DNA of 11,215 bases from a bacterium (GTDB taxonomy: Bacteria; JAMCPX01). The position numbers and the translations under genes are program-made. Shown here piece after piece: positions 1-7,660 of this stretch; the first letter of the stretch is position 1, and every line of letters starts with the position of its first letter. The notes under the pieces were generated by a model, which searched no databases, had not been told where the DNA came from, and worked only from the letters and a program-made list of their open reading frames with translations. The stretch covers positions 1-11,215 of the forward strand of contig JAJYJX010000077.1 of the NCBI GenBank assembly GCA_021789095.1. The letters run 5' to 3'.

Positions 1-380
1 TTATCCACTACATTTATATAGGCACCCTGTTTTAGCAGTAATTTAACGGTATCAATATGTCCGCTGTAAGAGGCAAGCATCAATGCAGTCTGTCCATCGC
101 TGTTTTTCTCATTCACATTCATTCCTGCCTGAAGGAACAGCCGGACTGCTTTCGTGTTACCGTCTTTCGCACTGTTAAGGAATTGCTCTGTTGTATACGG
201 TATATTCAACCCTGATAATTCTTTACGCGCTGCATCCGGACTTTTCGTACAGCCTGTGATGAGTATCTGCATCCCGAGTAGCGCAAGTATAACCGCAAAA
301 TGATATATAAATATTGAATGCCTGCCTTTCCCGTTACACCTGCCCTTGCCTTTCAACTCTCTGTGTTTTTTAAATATCAT
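1..380 (-). CDS. Ankyrin-repeat lipoprotein, 3' end outside window
   Basis: The minus-strand frame is open from an ATG at 380 to the window edge (126 codons seen). The N-terminus has a long basic stretch, then a hydrophobic segment ending in LITGC, a good lipobox with the lipid-anchored Cys near residue 44, so this is probably an envelope lipoprotein. After it come ankyrin-type units: an 'AKDGNTKAVRLFLQAGMNVN' stretch and then 'DGQTALMLASYSGHIDTVKL'. The latter carries the ankyrin TALMLA and GH..TVKLLL signature. A strong ribosome site (GGGAGGG, about 382-388) precedes the ATG, which supports this start despite the unusually long basic region before the membrane segment. Ankyrin repeats bind proteins; the partner cannot be told. 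It is divergent from the MFS gene. Confidence 0.85.
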   Translation of the reverse strand, partial: MIFKKHRELKGKGRCNGKGRHSIFIYHFAVILALLGMQILITGCTKSPDAARKELSGLNIPYTTEQFLNSAKDGNTKAVRLFLQAGMNVNEKNSDGQTALMLASYSGHIDTVKLLLKQGAYINVVD

Positions 381-481
381 TTTCCCTCCCCCCTGTCTTT
401 GTATCTTATTTGTATCCATAATTTCTTTTGAATGTCAACAGCATATGCATACTTGTACTTCCATGGTCCTGCCTCTTCATT

Positions 482-526
482 CAAGATAACAACATCTTGA
501 CTAAATACAAGCACCTACACTATGGT
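482..526 (+). promoter_or_regulatory. Candidate sigma70 promoter with overlapping inverted repeat, upstream of the first MFS gene
   Basis: TTGACT (497-502) and TATGGT (521-526) are separated by 18 bp and lie just upstream of the ribosome site of the gene starting at 553. The inverted repeat CAAGAT-aacaac-ATCTTG (482-499) overlaps the -35 box, where a repressor or activator could act. The -10 match is only 4 of 6, so this is a suggestion. Confidence 0.35.
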
Positions 527-552
527 TGTGCTTAAACAGTAAGGAGGTCGGT

Positions 553-1776
553 ATGGAACAGGAACAAGTCAAATACGGTTCTTACAGGTGGATAGTGCTT
601 GCTCTCTTCATGTTTCAGGTTGTACTTACACAATTTTTGTGGCTCAACTTCGCTCCAATACAGCCCACCATCGAGAATATACTGCATATATCGGATTTCA
701 AATTTGTCCTGCTGCTGTCCGTTTTCAATATCTTCAACCTGGCGCTTTCCCTGCCTGTCGGTGCTGTTCTTGATTCCAGGGGTGTTAAATTTACCGTAGG
801 GCTCGGGTCGATCATTATGGCAATTGCCGTATTACTGCGCCTGAAATCAGATAGTTACTCTTGGATCCTGACCGGACAGATCGGGATTGCAATTGCCCAG
901 CCCTTTATCGTAAACAGCGGCGCAAAGCTTGCCTCAACATGGTTCAATAAAAATGAAGAGGCGCTTGCAAACGGATTTGCATCAATGGCAATGTTCATCG
1001 GCATGATAGCCGCGCTTGTCATTACCCCGATAATCATTCACATCGGCTTATTCCCCATCATGGTAATATACGGCGGCGTTACCGTTCTCGGGTCTCTGCT
1101 GTTCCTTCTCTTTGCCAGGGACAACCCGTCATTGCTTTTAACATTGAAGACCGAGGAACAGGGATACCACCCCGTACAGGCATACAAGGAACTCCTGAAG
1201 ATGAAAGACATGGTTACCATTGCCGGGATCATGTTTATAGGTGTCGGTTTCTTTAACGGTATCACGAACTGGCTTGATAAACTTTTGGGGCCCCAGGGGT
1301 TCTCGGAAGAGCAAAGCGGGGTGATAGTCGGCTTGCTGATAGCCGGAGGCATAGTCGGTGCCATTGTTATGCCGATCCTGTCGGATCTTGTTAAGCGGAG
1401 AAAGCCGTTCCTTATTATGGGAACAGTATCAGCCGGGGTCTTCATGTATCCTCTCATACAAACGAGGAGTTACACCACTGCAATCGTACTGGCAGTAATC
1501 CTCGGATTCATGGTCATATCCTTATTGCCCATTATGTTTCAGATGGCTATAGAGGTTGTCGGTGAAAAATTAACCGGCAGTGCGACAGGCATGATGTGGG
1601 TCTTTGGTGCAACAGGTGCCATTATAACGATTTACGGGATGGAGATTATCGGGAATGCGACATCCGATTTCCGGAACGGCATATGGCTGCTGATGGGTAT
1701 GTTTGTCATTGCCTTTCTGTTGTCTTTAACTTTACGGGAAACCTACGGCGGGACGAACAAGGTGCCCAGCAAATAA
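553..1776 (+). CDS. MFS transporter, resembling the FLVCR/SLC49-type group (copy 1)
   Basis: A 407-aa inner-membrane carrier with about 12 hydrophobic segments. The start at 553 is chosen over an in-frame ATG at 526 because AAGGAGG (541-547) sits 5 bases before it, and because the paralogue at 2793 starts in the same way (MEQ-Q--Y-SYRW). MFS landmarks: the loop 2-3 motif G-x3-D-x2-G at residues 70-77 and an equivalent SDLVKRRKP loop in the second half (about 277-285). The stretch QPFIVNSGAKLASTWF (116-131), followed by ANGFASM, recalls eukaryotic FLVCR/SLC49 carriers, where a similar QPF-N-P-KLAA-WF block is found. FLVCR proteins carry choline or ethanolamine, but the substrate here cannot be read from sequence. 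It is followed 14 bases later by a lipid-kinase gene, so the two are probably co-transcribed. Confidence 0.9.
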   Translation: MEQEQVKYGSYRWIVLALFMFQVVLTQFLWLNFAPIQPTIENILHISDFKFVLLLSVFNIFNLALSLPVGAVLDSRGVKFTVGLGSIIMAIAVLLRLKSDSYSWILTGQIGIAIAQPFIVNSGAKLASTWFNKNEEALANGFASMAMFIGMIAALVITPIIIHIGLFPIMVIYGGVTVLGSLLFLLFARDNPSLLLTLKTEEQGYHPVQAYKELLKMKDMVTIAGIMFIGVGFFNGITNWLDKLLGPQGFSEEQSGVIVGLLIAGGIVGAIVMPILSDLVKRRKPFLIMGTVSAGVFMYPLIQTRSYTTAIVLAVILGFMVISLLPIMFQMAIEVVGEKLTGSATGMMWVFGATGAIITIYGMEIIGNATSDFRNGIWLLMGMFVIAFLLSLTLRETYGGTNKVPSK

Positions 1777-1790
1777 CAGGCATACCGGAT

Positions 1791-2723
1791 ATGAAAGAGC
1801 GTTTCAAGACTTTTGTCATCGTTAACCCGAACTCCGCTAATAAAAGGACCGGGAAAATCTGGCCTGATATTAAAGGATCCCTGACCGAAGCGATAAACGA
1901 TTTTGAGATTGCCTTTACGACCGGCCCTTACACGGCCCCGGACATAACAAGGCAGGCCATAAAATCCGGGGTTGACCGCATTATATCGGTCGGGGGAGAC
2001 GGGACATTGAACGAGATTGTAAACGGCTTTTTCGAGAACGACAAGCCATTGAATCCTGAAGCAGTGCTCGGCGTCGTATCCATGGGCACTGGCTCGGACT
2101 TTATCAAGACGCTGGGCCTGCCGAAACCGTATCAGGACGCAGTACAGGTGATAAAACAGGCAAAGACCAGGACACTGGACGCAGGGAAAATAAGGTTCAT
2201 GTCACATGCAGGCGAGGAAACAACAAGGTATTTTATCAATATAGCAGATGCCGGCATCGGAGGAGAAACCGTCGACCGGGTAAACAGGACCACAAAGGTA
2301 TTCGGTGGATTTGTCTCATTCTTATGGGGCACCATCCTTACACTGATTACGTATAAAAATAAGAACATCACCATTACACTGGACAACAACGCCCCGTACA
2401 ACGCCGAGATCAACATGCTCGCCATTGCGAACTGTCAGTTCTTCGGCGGAGGCATGCACATAGCGCCAAAGGCCGACCCCTGTGACGGGACATTCGATAT
2501 CGTTACCATCGGCAAGGCAGGTTTTATAGATTTTTTGAGGAACTCATCGAAGATCTACAAGGGCACGCATATAAACGATCCCATGATCGGTTACACCCAT
2601 GCAAGGCATGCGGAGCTCACTTCAAAAGACAGGGTGCTGCTGGACGTAGACGGGGAGCAGCCCGGCATGCTGCCTGCAACATTTGACCTGCTGCCCGGGA
2701 GTATAAAGGTAATCGTACCGTAA
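1791..2723 (+). CDS. Diacylglycerol kinase-family lipid kinase (DgkB/YegS/BmrU-like)
   Basis: A 310-aa soluble protein. Domain order is that of the DAGK catalytic family: an N-terminal strand ending in NPNSA (12-16), the nucleotide-binding GGDGT motif (68-72) followed by LNEIVNG, MGTGSDF (98-104), and a C-terminal beta-rich half with DPCDGTFDI and LDVDGE. These enzymes phosphorylate a lipid hydroxyl, usually diacylglycerol, with ATP at the inner membrane face. All key motifs are present and the length is normal (about 290-310 aa). The ATG at 1791 is chosen because it falls just before the conserved domain. The open frame extends further upstream, but that part overlaps the MFS gene in another frame and reads as non-protein-like. 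No clear Shine-Dalgarno precedes it, so translation may be coupled to the MFS gene ending 14 bases upstream. The true lipid substrate is unknown. Confidence 0.93.
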   Translation: MKERFKTFVIVNPNSANKRTGKIWPDIKGSLTEAINDFEIAFTTGPYTAPDITRQAIKSGVDRIISVGGDGTLNEIVNGFFENDKPLNPEAVLGVVSMGTGSDFIKTLGLPKPYQDAVQVIKQAKTRTLDAGKIRFMSHAGEETTRYFINIADAGIGGETVDRVNRTTKVFGGFVSFLWGTILTLITYKNKNITITLDNNAPYNAEINMLAIANCQFFGGGMHIAPKADPCDGTFDIVTIGKAGFIDFLRNSSKIYKGTHINDPMIGYTHARHAELTSKDRVLLDVDGEQPGMLPATFDLLPGSIKVIVP

Positions 2724-2745
2724 AAACTTGCTCCCATAGTTACGC

Positions 2746-2768
2746 TTAACCCCAAAATTGCATTGGGG
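2746..2768 (+). repeat. Copy of dispersed repeat core, able to form a hairpin, between the lipid kinase and second MFS gene
   Basis: These 23 bases match the 23 bases at 8788-8810 at 20 positions. CCCCAA (2750-2755) pairs with TTGGGG (2763-2768) around a 7-base loop. It sits 23 bases after the lipid-kinase stop and just before the ribosome site CAGGAGG (2781-2787) of the next gene, so it could attenuate transcription or affect mRNA stability. There is no T-run, so it is not a standard terminator. Confidence 0.5.
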
Positions 2769-2792
2769 GGGGTAAATAATCAGGAGGCCGGT

Positions 2793-4019
2793 ATGGAACA
2801 GACACAAGGCAGGTACAGTTCGTACAGGTGGGTCGTACTCGGAACGTACATGATCGTCATTGCGCTCACGCAGTTCCTGTGGCTCAATTTTGCGCCGATC
2901 GAAAAGATCGTGCGGCAGCAGCTCGGCATAGGCGAGTTTCAGGTGAGCTTGCTTACATCGATTTTTCCCCTCTTAAGCATTCTCCTCTCGGCACCCGCGG
3001 GCTCTTTACTGGATGCAAAGGGATTCAAGTTTACCGTGGGGCTTGGTGTTATCATCATGGCTGTATCCGCGCTATTGAGATTGAACTACACCAGCTACGC
3101 ATGGCTGTTTGCTGGGCAGTTCGGCATATCCGTGGCACAGCCTTTTATCATGAATAGCGTACCCAAGCTTGCTGCGATATGGTTTGAAAAAAAGGAAGAA
3201 GCCATTGCAAACGGATTAAGCTCCATGGCGATGTTCGTCGGCATGATCACTGCGGTAGTCCTCACTCCAATCCTTGTAAAGGACGCCGGAATCATGGGCA
3301 TTCTGTATATGTACGGAGGCGTCACCGTATCCGGGTGCATCCTGTTTTTACTGCTTGCAAAAGATAACCCCGCGATCGTCTCGACCCTGAAAAAAGAGGA
3401 AAAACAATACAGCTCATGGTCGGCATACAAAGAAATATTTAAAATGAAGGACATGCTTATCCTCATCGGCATTATGTTCATAGGACTCGGGTTCTTCAAC
3501 GGCCTGATGACATGGATAGAAGAACTGCTCACGCCGAACGGCTTTACCTCGGTCCAGACAGGCATCATAGGCGGTGTTATCATAAGCGGCGGCATCATAG
3601 GTGCTATCGTAATCCCCCTGTTGTCGGATCTCCTGAAAAGGAGAAAACCGTTCCTTGTCATGGCAACGGTTGTCGGTGGAATAATGATGTTCCCGTTTCT
3701 AAATACCCGCAACCTGCATCTCGTACTGGCTGTGGGCGCTCTTATCGGGTTTTTCGTAATAGCGCTGCTGCCGATCATATTCCAGATGACCATTGAGATT
3801 GTCGGAGAAAGGCTTACCGGCACGGCGACCGGACTGCTGATGGTCATGGGTTCCACGGGCGCTGTTCTTGTCATATACCTTATGGAAGGCATGAAAACCC
3901 TCACGGGCAGCTTCCACAATTCATTATGGTTGTTCTTTCTGTTCTTTATCGCTGCATTTTTCCTTTCCGTAAGCATAAAGGAGACCCATCCCGAACAGAC
4001 AAAGAAACGGACGGGGTAA
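2793..4019 (+). CDS. MFS transporter, resembling the FLVCR/SLC49-type group (copy 2)
   Basis: A 408-aa, 12-TM inner-membrane carrier, clearly a paralogue of the MFS protein encoded at 553-1776. The two align almost end to end without large gaps and share long blocks such as the TQFLWLNFAPI stretch, KFTVGLG, the AQPFI-NS-KLA block, SMAMF-GMI, KMKDM and SDL-KRRKPFL. The start at 2793 is chosen over an upstream in-frame ATG at 2763 because of CAGGAGG at 2781-2787 and because the first residues then match the paralogue. Canonical loop motifs are intact (GSLLDAKG and PLLSDLLKRRKP), so it should be active. The lipid kinase lies between the two copies, suggesting a tandem duplication of the carrier around it, or functional pairing. 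The gene converges on tadA. Confidence 0.9.
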   Translation: MEQTQGRYSSYRWVVLGTYMIVIALTQFLWLNFAPIEKIVRQQLGIGEFQVSLLTSIFPLLSILLSAPAGSLLDAKGFKFTVGLGVIIMAVSALLRLNYTSYAWLFAGQFGISVAQPFIMNSVPKLAAIWFEKKEEAIANGLSSMAMFVGMITAVVLTPILVKDAGIMGILYMYGGVTVSGCILFLLLAKDNPAIVSTLKKEEKQYSSWSAYKEIFKMKDMLILIGIMFIGLGFFNGLMTWIEELLTPNGFTSVQTGIIGGVIISGGIIGAIVIPLLSDLLKRRKPFLVMATVVGGIMMFPFLNTRNLHLVLAVGALIGFFVIALLPIIFQMTIEIVGERLTGTATGLLMVMGSTGAVLVIYLMEGMKTLTGSFHNSLWLFFLFFIAAFFLSVSIKETHPEQTKKRTG

Positions 4020-4091
4020 CAGAGTATATGCAGGAGATAAGCGAGCTGACGTAAACCCCGTTACACCAGTTTTCAAACAAAACAGTAATGA

Positions 4092-4111
4092 CATAGCAAA
4101 CGTAGGCTATG
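4092..4111. terminator. Weak hairpin between the converging MFS and tadA genes
   Basis: CATAGC (4092-4097) and GCTATG (4106-4111) form a 6-bp stem with an 8-base loop in the 100-bp gap between two convergent genes. There is no proper T-run on either strand. Location is the main argument for a terminator role. Confidence 0.25.
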
Positions 4112-4119
4112 GGAAAATA

Positions 4120-4599
4120 TCACCTTTCATAATAGGGGTAACGGGGTAAACCGCCCCTTTTCTTCTTAAAGAACTCTTGTAACAGCCGCGCTGTTTCCTG
4201 TTCCCTGATGCCGGGGATGACCTTTACCCTGTGGTTCAATCCTCTGCGTTCAAAGACATTAAATAGTGTAATGCCGCCTGCCTTTTTATCATAAGCGCCG
4301 AATATAAGCTGCTTTATCCTTGCATGTACCATAGCACCGGCACACATAAAACACGGCTCTATTGTAACATACAGGCTCGCGCCGGTAAACCTGTAGTTTT
4401 TTAGTTTTTGTCCTGCCAGTCTTAAAGCAAGAATCTCTGCATGGGCGGACGGATCATGCAGTGTGATAACACTGTTGTGTGCGCGCGCTACAACAGCTCC
4501 ATCGATCACGAGAACGGCTCCGACAGGGACCTCTCCCCGCCCTGCTGCTGCCTGTGCCTCTTCTATGGCCATGTCCATGTAATAAGTGTGGGTGTGCAT
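4120..4599 (-). CDS. tadA: tRNA-specific adenosine deaminase TadA
   Basis: A 159-aa cytosolic zinc enzyme that converts adenosine-34 to inosine in the anticodon of tRNA-Arg(ACG). The cytidine/deoxycytidylate deaminase fold is intact: HAE at residues 53-55 supplies the zinc-binding His and the catalytic Glu, and PCFMC at 82-86 supplies the two zinc-binding Cys. The TadA-like NS stretch (AHNSVITLHDPSAHAE) and the C-terminal FF-KKR tail also fit. The start is uncertain. The frame is open up to an ATG at 4662, directly after the stop of the amidase gene. However, the extra 21 residues are encoded by a dispersed repeat (4601-4652) and resemble no TadA N-terminus, so the ATG at 4599 is preferred. 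Neither start has a clear ribosome site. It is the last gene of the apparent slp-amidase-tadA operon. Confidence 0.93.
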   Translation of the reverse strand: MHTHTYYMDMAIEEAQAAAGRGEVPVGAVLVIDGAVVARAHNSVITLHDPSAHAEILALRLAGQKLKNYRFTGASLYVTIEPCFMCAGAMVHARIKQLIFGAYDKKAGGITLFNVFERRGLNHRVKVIPGIREQETARLLQEFFKKKRGGLPRYPYYER

Positions 4600-4600
4600 A

Positions 4601-4652
4601 ATCGCAGGGTTGCGCTCATAAGCACACTTCCCTGTTGCATTTTTCGGTTTAA
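4601..4652 (+). repeat. Dispersed repeat copy at the 5' end of tadA
   Basis: These 52 bases align without gaps to 8961-9012 with 42 matches (about 81%). The shared core is TTGCATTTTTCGG. On the minus strand the repeat fills the space between the amidase stop (4664) and the preferred tadA start (4599). It may have inserted between the two genes or been captured as a leader. Confidence 0.6.
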
Positions 4653-4663
4653 CGAAAAACATT

Positions 4664-6514
4664 CTACTGCGACGCAGTCTTTAATCTTGAACCATACTGG
4701 AGAATGCCTTTTATAATTCCGTTTATAATGTCCTGATCGTATCTTTTTTCCGTCAGCAGTTTTTCCTCCCTGGGATTTGTAATGAACGATGTTTCTATAA
4801 GTATGCTCGGCATGTCCGCATGCATCAGCACAAAGAACGGCGCACTCCTTACCCCGAGATTCGTTGTTTTATAATGATCCCGGATCAGGCCATTCACCAT
4901 GTCGCTCTGTATATCCTGGGCAAAAACGGCTGATTCATTCAGTTTGGCTGTCTTCATAAGGTCATCCAGTATGAGCTGCAGGTCGCTGAGCTTGCTGGTT
5001 GATGTCGCGTTCTCTCTTGCTGCAACTATCATGGATGCCCGGTCACGCGTAGGACTAAGATAGTACGTTGTAATACCTTTTGTGCGCCTGCTCCTGCTCG
5101 CGTTTGCGTGTATCGATATGAAAAGGTCCGCGTTACTCATGTTTGCGATCGCAGTCCTTTCTTCAAGGGGAATATATACATCCTTGTCCCTTGTCATAAT
5201 GACCTTAAACCCCATGTCCTTCAATCTGTCTGCAAGCATCGTCCCTATAGCAAGGGTGACGTTCTTCTCCATGGTGCCTTTGCGTCCGATCGCACCCGGG
5301 TCATGTCCTCCATGACCGGGATCTATGACGATTTTTCTTATGGATATCCCCTGTATTTGTTTTACCGGTATGATTTCAGAATTATCCGTATCCTGATTTA
5401 TCTTTTCATAGTCTTCTATGATTTTCGATATGGTGAGCACGTCATCTCTTGCTCCTGTCGTTGTCTGTTCTCCCGCAGTTTCCGTGAAAGCTCCGGCTTC
5501 CGTGATTTCAGTAGCAGTTACATTGCCTGCTGCCGCGATCCCTGTCAGGGGTTCTGCCTTCACATTGTTGGCTGTGTCTGTCTTTTTGCCTTTTACATCT
5601 ATAATGATCCTGAACGGGTCCTCCAGATTAAATATGGAATAATCATCTATATTCCCGACATCCAGAACAACCCTTGTTGTTTTACTGTTGAACTGACCTG
5701 TTCTTACCTCCTCCACAAGACCGTCCTTTACAATTACAGGCGTGGTGTCACAGGTAAGCATTGTACCGTCCAGATCGACATAAACCCGTTTCCCTGTTTC
5801 CCCGTCTTCTTTTTGTTCAAGCAGATGACCTGAGTAAACAATATCGTTTGATACGTTTATCACGACGCGTGTGTAATCTCCTGCCGACCATACTTTTATA
5901 TTTTTTAAAACAGCGGCCGTATTTTTTTTATGACCTTGCGCCTTTGCAGGCAGGCTGCCCCCGAGTTTCTTCACCCATACCCGTGCCATTTGTGCCGAAC
6001 TCCTCTCCGGGTAGTCTTCGATGATCCGTTGGTAAAACTTCAGAGCGGTGCCTGTATCGCCTTTTTTTGTCCTGTATATCTCGGCGATCTTGAACAGCGC
6101 GTCATCTGAAAGCGTGTTCTTTTTGTAATGCTCCTGCAGTGTCTTGAATGCACTTACGGCATCATCGAGGTCTTTTTCCAAAAACGAGCGCGTGTAAAGA
6201 TTATTGTAAAGGTTGCCGATGTTATACAGAGACTTCGGTGCATAACTGCTGTCAGGGTATTTTTTATATACCTGACCAAATTCATCGATAACATTAAACC
6301 ATACGTCCCTGTACTGCTGCTTTTGCTTGCTTGCATTAAGTATATAGTAGTTTTTCACAGCTGTATTGTACAGGCGCTCTGCCTTATTATTTTTTATTGA
6401 GCTGTGAGCTGACATACCCATGCCGAGAGATAGAAGTACGACAGGAATGAGGAACGAAAACCTTCCCGTTTCCCTGCGGTTACAGACGGTGCTCTGTTTT
6501 ACCGGTCTGCCCAC
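4664..6514 (-). CDS. N-acetylmuramoyl-L-alanine amidase with TPR-like, AMIN and Amidase_3 domains (AmiC-like)
   Basis: A 616-aa exported murein hydrolase that cuts the amide bond between MurNAc and the stem peptide. N-terminal signal segment: FSFLIPVVLLSLGMG, ending near SAHS. Then helical TPR-like repeats rich in YxxG and alanine (tool-like units around KYPDSSYAPKSLYNIG and LSDDALFKIAEIY), an AMIN domain (roughly 190-315, with RVVINVS and a repeated RIIIDVKG), a low-complexity linker, and Amidase_3 from about 394. Zinc and catalytic residues are visible: DPGHGG with His401, Glu416 in TMEKN, His469 in SIHAN and Glu574 in LIETSF. AMIN domains target amidases to the envelope. The start is the GTG at 6514, since earlier starts would overlap the upstream slp gene and later ones would lose the signal peptide; the gap to the slp stop is 13 bases. 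The fused TPR region suggests it binds divisome or envelope partners. Confidence 0.9.
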   Translation of the reverse strand: MGRPVKQSTVCNRRETGRFSFLIPVVLLSLGMGMSAHSSIKNNKAERLYNTAVKNYYILNASKQKQQYRDVWFNVIDEFGQVYKKYPDSSYAPKSLYNIGNLYNNLYTRSFLEKDLDDAVSAFKTLQEHYKKNTLSDDALFKIAEIYRTKKGDTGTALKFYQRIIEDYPERSSAQMARVWVKKLGGSLPAKAQGHKKNTAAVLKNIKVWSAGDYTRVVINVSNDIVYSGHLLEQKEDGETGKRVYVDLDGTMLTCDTTPVIVKDGLVEEVRTGQFNSKTTRVVLDVGNIDDYSIFNLEDPFRIIIDVKGKKTDTANNVKAEPLTGIAAAGNVTATEITEAGAFTETAGEQTTTGARDDVLTISKIIEDYEKINQDTDNSEIIPVKQIQGISIRKIVIDPGHGGHDPGAIGRKGTMEKNVTLAIGTMLADRLKDMGFKVIMTRDKDVYIPLEERTAIANMSNADLFISIHANASRSRRTKGITTYYLSPTRDRASMIVAARENATSTSKLSDLQLILDDLMKTAKLNESAVFAQDIQSDMVNGLIRDHYKTTNLGVRSAPFFVLMHADMPSILIETSFITNPREEKLLTEKRYDQDIINGIIKGILQYGSRLKTASQ

Positions 6515-6527
6515 CTGCCAACAAACC

Positions 6528-7070
6528 TCAATACCACGGAGGACCGTAAGGATAGTACCACCACGGCGGGAATGGACCATAATCAAAGCCCAAACCAACG
6601 CTGTATACCGGTACTGGATTGCGCGGTACGGGCCACAGTTTTATGTAGGTCGATTCTATAACAGGAAAGCTGTAAGTCATGCTACCAACCGTCCCCTTTT
6701 TACTTTCATCCACTGTCCCGACAACGGTAACAAGTCTTCCCGGGCCGAATATCTGGGTTTCAAGGTATCCCTTGTAAAGCACGATAAACCTGCCTTCCGA
6801 TCTGTCTCCCTTTTCTGGCTCATAGTCACTATCAAGGGGTAGCTGCATGACTTCAAGTTGGGTATAACCGCTGCTTTCATTCGTTGATCCGACAATCGCA
6901 CCTCCGGCTAAGACTGTTTTGCCTTTATGGGCAGATGGATCACTCATCAGCATGCTGAATGTTATGGATTTGTCCACATTGGAAAGTACGTCCTTGGGGA
7001 TCCCGGGCGCACACCCTGATGCTGCAAACAGTGCAACTGCAAGCAATGTGTAACATATTGTCTTAACCAT
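6528..7070 (-). CDS. slp: Slp-family outer-membrane lipoprotein
   Basis: A 180-aa lipoprotein. The signal peptide is MVKTICYTLLAVALFAASGC, with the lipid-modified Cys at residue 20. The mature part has Slp features: a PxxV/F start, a GKTVLAGGAIV strand, a TQLEVMQLPLD stretch, GRFIVLYKGYLE and GRLVTVVGTVDE, typical of the OB-fold-like Slp/YeaY domain. The C-terminus is very rich in Trp, Tyr and Pro (PPWWYYPYGPPWY), also seen in several Slp relatives. Slp proteins sit on the periplasmic side of the outer membrane and are linked to starvation or stress, but their exact role is poorly known. The start has AAGGAG about 6 bases upstream (7075-7080). It is first in the slp-amidase-tadA operon, consistent with envelope maintenance. 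Confidence 0.88.
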   Translation of the reverse strand: MVKTICYTLLAVALFAASGCAPGIPKDVLSNVDKSITFSMLMSDPSAHKGKTVLAGGAIVGSTNESSGYTQLEVMQLPLDSDYEPEKGDRSEGRFIVLYKGYLETQIFGPGRLVTVVGTVDESKKGTVGSMTYSFPVIESTYIKLWPVPRNPVPVYSVGLGFDYGPFPPWWYYPYGPPWY

Positions 7071-7156
7071 ACTGTCTCCTTAACTGTTGTGTGATAATAT
7101 ACCATATTTGATAAATTTTAAATAGATAAATGCATTGGAGCAAACAGCATGACACA

Positions 7157-7206
7157 GCGGATTGCCCAATCCGCCTTCTGCGGCATACCGGGGGTATTCC
7201 GGTTTT
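7157..7206. terminator. Paired hairpins in the gap before slp
   Basis: GCGGATT (7157-7163) pairs with AATCCGC (7168-7174) around GCCC. A second stem, ACCGG (7187-7191) with CCGGT (7199-7203), is followed by TTTT on the plus strand. On the minus strand they lie just after the end of the nucleotidyltransferase cassette and could stop its transcription before slp, though the T-run faces the other way. The rest of the gap 7083-7221 is AT-rich and probably holds the slp promoter; no clear -35/-10 pair is seen. Confidence 0.3.
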
Positions 7207-7221
7207 CAATACAAACGTATT

Positions 7222-7490
7222 TTAGACACAGCAGGAAAGCCCTGATATGTCCTTTACAAACGAGAGGGCGCACGTTTTGATTGCCTCTGAAAGTGTTGGG
7301 AATACGGGCGTTGAGTCGATCACATCATAGATAGCGTTCTTGTTCTTTATAAGCTGCATTGCCTGTGCGATAAGCTCGCCCGCATTCGGTGATAGGTGGT
7401 CCTCAGCATGGAGCTCAGGTCTGTTTTCTCCTTCTCGCTCAACTTGGAGAAGATCTTGCTGGAATTGATGTACCAGAGTACGGTCTTCAT
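7222..7490 (-). pseudogene. Frameshifted third ORF of the nucleotidyltransferase cassette
   Basis: The ATG at 7490 overlaps the TGA of the preceding small gene (ATGA). The first frame reads MKTVLWYINSSKIFSKLSEK and on to 47 aa, with G or C at the third position in about 25 of the first 30 codons, as in real genes here. Around 7395-7405 that frame deteriorates, and the -1 frame becomes protein-like (LSPNAGELIAQAMQLIKNKN and onward) up to a TAA at 7222. Together they would give about 89 aa. No classic slippery heptamer is visible, so a mutation is more likely than programmed shifting. I do not recognise the protein. It may instead be a short intact 47-aa ORF (7347-7490). Confidence 0.4.
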
Positions 7491-7660
7491 GTATTCCTGA
7501 ACCTGTCGTGCAGTTTTTTGATCTTTTTGGGATAAGACATCCTGAAAAGGTTCCCCATATACAACCATCTCAGACGCAGCTCCGGCGGTTTTTCCCGGTA
7601 ATCGTTTATGACTGCTTTGCTGAGATAATAGTCAAATCCAGTTTCTTTATTTTTTTTCAT
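7487..7660 (-). CDS. Small helical protein overlapping the nucleotidyltransferase gene
   Basis: A 57-aa ORF, too short for many gene finders, beginning at the ATG at 7658-7660 inside the last codons of the nucleotidyltransferase gene (14-base overlap). The core reads KPPELRLRWLYMGNLFRMSY, followed by a basic tail KKIKKLHDRFRNT. It resembles small charged, Trp-containing helical proteins (LRLRWL pattern) that I recall next to such nucleotidyltransferases; this is from memory, not a search. Overlap and shared strand argue for translational coupling and a joint role. A partner protein such as an antitoxin-like subunit is possible but unproven. No separate ribosome site is evident apart from the coupling itself. 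Confidence 0.6.
   Translation of the reverse strand: MKKNKETGFDYYLSKAVINDYREKPPELRLRWLYMGNLFRMSYPKKIKKLHDRFRNT

Noticed and set aside
3095-3976. A 293-aa minus-strand open frame opposite the second MFS gene
   Set aside because: It is the antisense shadow of a strongly supported transporter; its composition (Met, Pro, Ile, Thr-rich) is typical of antisense frames and it lacks a ribosome site.
4055-4147. Inverted repeat ACCCCGTTAC / GTAACGGGGT between MFS copy 2 and tadA
   Set aside because: A 10-bp match with a 73-bp gap, one arm inside the tadA coding end; not convincing as a terminator or element end.
5108-5833. A 241-aa plus-strand open frame opposite the amidase gene
   Set aside because: The amidase frame has catalytic motifs and a full domain order. 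The opposite frame is Cys/Tyr/Phe-rich with no recognisable domain.
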